A stretch of 64,000 nt of DNA, from positions 310,001 through 374,000 of the forward strand of contig JAFLTW010000001.1 of assembly GCA_022509085.1 (NCBI GenBank), read 5' to 3'. Below are positions 61,027 to 64,000 of this stretch, in pieces. The DNA is from Muribaculaceae bacterium (GTDB taxonomy: Bacteria; Bacteroidota; Bacteroidia; Bacteroidales; Muribaculaceae). The notes beneath the pieces are model-generated. The model made no database searches. It had not been told where the DNA came from and saw only the letters and a list, made by a program, of their open reading frames with translations. A program made the position numbers and the translations under genes. Positions within the stretch are counted from its first letter, which is position 1, and every line of letters begins with the position of its first letter.

Positions 61027-62385
61027 TTAATCGAGGTATACGGTTTGTTCTTCCGACTCGTTGTGGAAGCACATTATCAGGTATATCGGAATATATGTCA
61101 TATTGTCTTTGGTGTATATATGCCTTTCGTTGGAAAGCACAAATCCTTGCCTGATATTATAGTCAGGATTGACCATGAAACTGTCCAAAGCACTGTGTAC
61201 AGTATAGTCTTTGCCGGATTTAACCTCTAAAGGAATGTTGGAGAGGTTTTCGACATCATCTATTAAAAAGTCAATTTCCCCCTTCTTCTTGTTATCGTAA
61301 TAAAACAGCTTGAAATCATGAGCCGCAAGTTCCTGCGCCACTACCGTTTCATAGAGGGCGCCGAGATTTGTGCTTTTATCGTCGTTCATAATGGCGTTAA
61401 TATTGTTTTTATAATAGATGCCCGATAAGATACCTACATCGTTCATATAGAGTTTAATGAGGTTCTTGCTGCTATTTTGTATCAGGGGATATGTAGGGGT
61501 ACTTACGGCCTTGTCTTCCAATACAACTCCGGCTGAAATGAGATATTCAAACTCTTCTTCATAATCTGCGCTTCTTTTCCATTTCTTATCTTCTATATCT
61601 TTAAAAATCATCCTTTTCTTTTTATTCTCAAGCATCGAAGGAATCATATCGTAAATCCTGCGGATTTTCAGTTTTTTATTTAATTCTTCTTCATACTTGG
61701 TACAATCCGCCTTATAGAGTTCATGAATTTCCTTTTGGACGGAACGTATTTTGTTGATATTTTTTGTATCTACAAATGTTTGTACAGCCTTTGGCATTCC
61801 ACCGATGATAAGATATTTTTTAAAAAAATCAAGCATTTTGTTATGCATTGCTTCATTCAGTGCGGTGCGATTCAGGAATGCGTGTCTCAAGTTGTCAATA
61901 GCGAGCTGGCCCATACCGTTGGCAATCAGAAACTCTTCGAAATCCATTGGATACATTGGGGCAATCTCAAGACTTCCCATAGGAACAGACTGAGTCTTTC
62001 GTAAAGTAACGCCTAACAAAGATCCGCTTGCTATATACGTGAACTTATCGTCCTGTTTGAGAAATTTAACGAGAGTAAGCAGATGCTCATAGGCCTGAAT
62101 TTCATCAATAAATACCAACGTCGAATGCTTGTCTTTCATCCGGTCGCCTGCCACCACACTGAGAGCCATATAGAAATCTTCTATAGTTTTAGCCTCGGCA
62201 AAAATCCTGTCTTTAAGTTTATCCTCCTCCATATTGAGTTCGATAAAATTTTTGAACAATCGTTGGCCGATATGCCGGATTATATAGGATTTGCCAATCT
62301 GTCTGGCACCCTCCACCATAAGAATACGGGAGGAATCTGACTTCAAATATTCTTCAATTCGACTACTGATTTTCCTGTAAAGCAT
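61027..62385 (-). CDS. AAA-type ATPase with DUF4143 nuclease-like C-terminus
   Basis: 452 residues. Walker A GARQIGKSYI (residues 26-35), Walker B TLVFIDEIQAYEHLL and sensor region YIASGSLLGV belong to the AAA_14 family; the C-terminus (KKGEIDFLIDDVENLSNIPLEVKSG) is a DUF4143 PD-(D/E)XK-like domain with D and ExK residues in place. These genes are multi-copy in gut Bacteroidetes and of unknown function. A TAACTTTG -7 box lies at 62412-62405 (minus strand), with five 33-bp repeats immediately upstream in place of a -33 TTG. Confidence 0.85.
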   Translation of the reverse strand: MLYRKISSRIEEYLKSDSSRILMVEGARQIGKSYIIRHIGQRLFKNFIELNMEEDKLKDRIFAEAKTIEDFYMALSVVAGDRMKDKHSTLVFIDEIQAYEHLLTLVKFLKQDDKFTYIASGSLLGVTLRKTQSVPMGSLEIAPMYPMDFEEFLIANGMGQLAIDNLRHAFLNRTALNEAMHNKMLDFFKKYLIIGGMPKAVQTFVDTKNINKIRSVQKEIHELYKADCTKYEEELNKKLKIRRIYDMIPSMLENKKKRMIFKDIEDKKWKRSADYEEEFEYLISAGVVLEDKAVSTPTYPLIQNSSKNLIKLYMNDVGILSGIYYKNNINAIMNDDKSTNLGALYETVVAQELAAHDFKLFYYDNKKKGEIDFLIDDVENLSNIPLEVKSGKDYTVHSALDSFMVNPDYNIRQGFVLSNERHIYTKDNMTYIPIYLIMCFHNESEEQTVYLD

Positions 62386-62425
62386 AACGTATTGATTTAG
62401 ACCGCAAAGTTAATTAAAAAATTCC

Positions 62426-62577
62426 AAAAAGGTGCGTTTTCCATAAAAATGACCCCCTAAAAAGGTGCGTTTCCCGTAAAAATAGACCCCTAAAAAGGTG
62501 CGTTTTCCGTAAAATCAGACCCCCAAAAAGGTGCGTTTTCCGTAAAAATAGACCCCTAAAAAGGTGCGTTTTCCGTT
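62426..62577 (-). repeat. 33-bp tandem repeat array in front of the DUF4143 gene
   Basis: Units AAAAAGGTGCGTTTTCCGTA plus AAAATAGACCCCT start at 62426, 62459, 62492, 62525 and 62558 (the last truncated), a strict 33-base period with few substitutions. Units abut with no spacers. The array sits just upstream of the -7 box of the DUF4143 gene, so repeat-binding regulation is likely. Confidence 0.85.
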
Positions 62578-62703
62578 AGCCCATATTGGGTTGCCCGCTC
62601 CTATCATCTTTTCTCCTCCAGTATGCGAGAAATCTTCCGGGAAGAAAATGCTTCCTCTCGGGCTGCTTAGTATGACTTGTCTTATTTGTTCTATCCCACT
62701 CAT
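62578..62703 (-). pseudogene. Truncated antitoxin-like (DUF6088/AbiEi-type) N-terminus
   Basis: The ORF 62515-62703 begins MSGIEQIRQVILSSPRGSIFFPEDFS, resembling the first residues of DUF6088/AbiEi-like antitoxins (RGSxFFPxDF). After about 30 residues similarity ends and the frame runs into the 33-bp repeats (GKRTFLGVYFYGKRTFLGV). It is best read as the broken 5-prime end of a lost gene joined to the array. Confidence 0.5.
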
Positions 62704-63045
62704 ATATGAGCATAAATTGTAGAAAATTTAGTACAAATTTCCTATATAGTTAATTTCCCTTGATTTGGCTCTGTCTTTTAGTCTCCTACTTTAGGAGTAT
62801 TTAGGAATATTCTTTTACGGCAAGAATTCGGATGATTCCCTCACTCTTCATTTCGATGCAGTGCTCCCTCGGCATACCCATGCGGGGCTGCACTGCTTCC
62901 TCTCTTACCTACCGCGCTGTTCCGCTCGTTATTTCAAAACTGTTAATCAAAAAGTTCAATTAAATATCGCCGCGATTAATTCCATGTTGGATCGACTTTT
63001 AATGGCTGTTTTGTAAGATTGTTATAATATTCCGTTGCGCCTCCC
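62704..63045. other. Intergenic region with a long hairpin
   Basis: About 340 bases without a gene. It holds a small hairpin CTCCTA-CTT-TAGGAG at 62783-62797 and a larger imperfect one at 62858-62896 (GCAGTGC, CCC, GCAT paired with ATGC, GGG, GCACTGC). No tRNA-like fold or reading frame is evident. Confidence 0.5.
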
Positions 63046-63076
63046 TTGAACCTATGAAATTATTTTGCTAATTTTG
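63046..63076 (+). promoter_or_regulatory. Promoter of the ABC-F gene
   Basis: TTG at 63046-63048, 20-base spacer, TAATTTTG at 63069-63076. The predicted start near 63083 leaves a leader of about 55 bases that contains a short overlapping reading frame. Confidence 0.8.
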
Positions 63077-63103
63077 CATATTAAGCATTTGAGATGAGAT
63101 AAA

Positions 63104-63142
63104 ATGATAAGTCTGAATGTAATTGAGCTCGATTTAAAATGA
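63104..63142 (+). CDS. Possible leader peptide (uORF) of the ABC-F gene
   Basis: ATG at 63104 opens a 12-codon frame, MISLNVIELDLK, whose TGA (63140-63142) overlaps the ABC-F ATG (63139). Its first 18 bases of context, TAAAATGATAAGTCTGAA, are repeated exactly at the true start 35 bases later. It may be a partial duplication or a leader peptide for translation-coupled control. Confidence 0.45.
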   Translation: MISLNVIELDLK

Positions 63143-64000
63143 TAAGTCTGAACGGTATAGGGGTTAGTTTCGGTGCCGTCACACTCCTTAAAGATATTAG
63201 TTTCATCATTAACAAAGGCGAGAAAATCGCCCTTACCGGCCGCAACGGTGCCGGGAAAAGCACAATCCTCAAAATCATTGCCGGTGTGCAGTCACCCTCT
63301 TCAGGTTCTCTGAGTCGTCAGAACGACATCTCTGTCGGTTACCTGCCCCAGCATATGACCATTTCAGACACCACTACCCTGCTCGAGGAAACCCGCAAGG
63401 CATTCTCAGACACCATAGCTATCAACGATGAACTCAACCGCTGCATGGAAGAGCTCGCAAAAGATGAGGGTAACGAGGAAGCCCACGCCAGACTGCTCGA
63501 AAAAATCGACACCCTGATGCATAAGGCATCGCTCAATTCCGCATCCGACATGGAAGCAGAACTCGAGCAGACACTCCTCGGACTCGGCTTTACCAAAGAC
63601 GACTTCTCTCGCCACACCTCCGAGTTCTCCGGCGGATGGCGCATGCGCATAGAGCTTGCCAAAATCCTGCTCAAAAAACCCGACGTGCTGCTGCTCGACG
63701 AACCCACCAACCACCTCGACATCGAGTCGATACAGTGGCTCGAGAACTTCTTGAAAAACCGCAACCGCACCATCCTGCTCGTGAGCCACGACAAGGCATT
63801 CCTCGACAACGTCACCACGCGCACCATCGACATCAACTGCGGCCGTAACTACGACTACAAGGTAAACTACTCCAAATTCGTGGTTTTGCGCCAGGAACGA
63901 CTCGAGCAGCAACGCCGCGCCTACGAGAACCAGCAGAAGGAGATTGCCGACATCAAAGACTTCATAGAACGCTTCAGATACAAGGCCACAAAGGCCGTGC
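63139..64000 (+). CDS. ABC-F family ATPase (partial, runs off the window)
   Basis: Absent from the ORF track because no stop falls in the window. 287 codons are visible from MISLNGIGVSFGAVTLLKDI. Walker A is GRNGAGKST, signature FSGGWRMRIELAK, Walker B VLLLDEPTNHLD and the H-loop LVSHDKAFL; then the interdomain linker starts (ERLEQQRRAYENQQKEIADI). No membrane segments, so it is a soluble ABC-F translation factor of the Uup/EttA/YdiF type acting on ribosomes. Subfamily cannot be set without the second ATPase domain. Confidence 0.92.
   Translation, partial: MISLNGIGVSFGAVTLLKDISFIINKGEKIALTGRNGAGKSTILKIIAGVQSPSSGSLSRQNDISVGYLPQHMTISDTTTLLEETRKAFSDTIAINDELNRCMEELAKDEGNEEAHARLLEKIDTLMHKASLNSASDMEAELEQTLLGLGFTKDDFSRHTSEFSGGWRMRIELAKILLKKPDVLLLDEPTNHLDIESIQWLENFLKNRNRTILLVSHDKAFLDNVTTRTIDINCGRNYDYKVNYSKFVVLRQERLEQQRRAYENQQKEIADIKDFIERFRYKATKAV

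Noticed and set aside
62426-62577. CRISPR array
   Set aside because: Repeats of 33 bases abut each other with no unique spacers and no cas genes are present; it is a tandem promoter repeat.

Overview
The window reads as chromosomal DNA of a Bacteroidales bacterium, probably a gut lineage close to Muribaculaceae. That placement is inference, based on product similarity, a moderate GC core and promoters. At least ten promoters fit the Bacteroidetes TTG-N19/20-TAnnTTTG pattern exactly or nearly so. Coding is dense and almost everything is chromosomal. There is no rRNA, no CRISPR array and no recognisable insertion sequence; there are two tRNAs, Gln(CTG) and Met(CAT).

Layout. 1-10.4 kb is housekeeping on the + strand: mnmA, a BFN/UVR nuclease, argR with a catalytically dead-looking argC-like gene, a short ssb, speA, truA, ligA and a methyltransferase carrying a 30-bp tandem repeat. 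10.8-16.6 kb is the complete rod-shape operon mreB-mreC-mreD-mrdA-rodA. 16.6-21.8 kb holds a nitrilase, thioredoxin, an NlpC/P60 lipoprotein, tRNA-Gln, a DUF308 membrane protein and dnaK, the last behind a sigma-54-like promoter. 21.9-34.4 kb is an accessory region, AT-rich in parts: GIY-YIG nuclease, WYL regulator, lipocalin-like lipoprotein, Y-family polymerase with YolD partner, a Fic protein with an AbiEi-like N-terminus and upstream repeats, and a two-gene operon (1381-aa coiled-coil/CoiA-like nuclease/WG-repeat protein plus an ASCH-like protein). 34.7-50.7 kb returns to core genes: YbdG-type channel, ndk, M23 peptidase, TPR proteins, rsmE, an MFS nucleoside-type transporter, a MurB-metallohydrolase fusion, tRNA-Met, glnN and gyrA. 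50.8-60.8 kb is one long minus-strand metal-resistance unit, arsR-trx-arsD-arsA-(arsC relic)-acr3-orf-czcA-czcC-czcB. 61-64 kb holds a DUF4143 ATPase behind five 33-bp tandem repeats, a truncated antitoxin-like relic and the start of an ABC-F gene with a duplicated leader peptide.

How the genes work together. The mre/mrd/rod genes form the elongasome. The ars/czc genes couple arsenite sensing, chaperoning and efflux to divalent-cation RND export; arsenate reduction has apparently been lost locally because arsC is reduced to its two ends. The most promising candidate for an undescribed system is the AT-rich pair at 29.3-34.4 kb, next to the Fic gene; a role in defence is inference. The Fic and DUF4143 genes share one architecture, a repeat array directly upstream of a -7 box with no recognisable -33 TTG, which suggests dedicated repeat-binding control.
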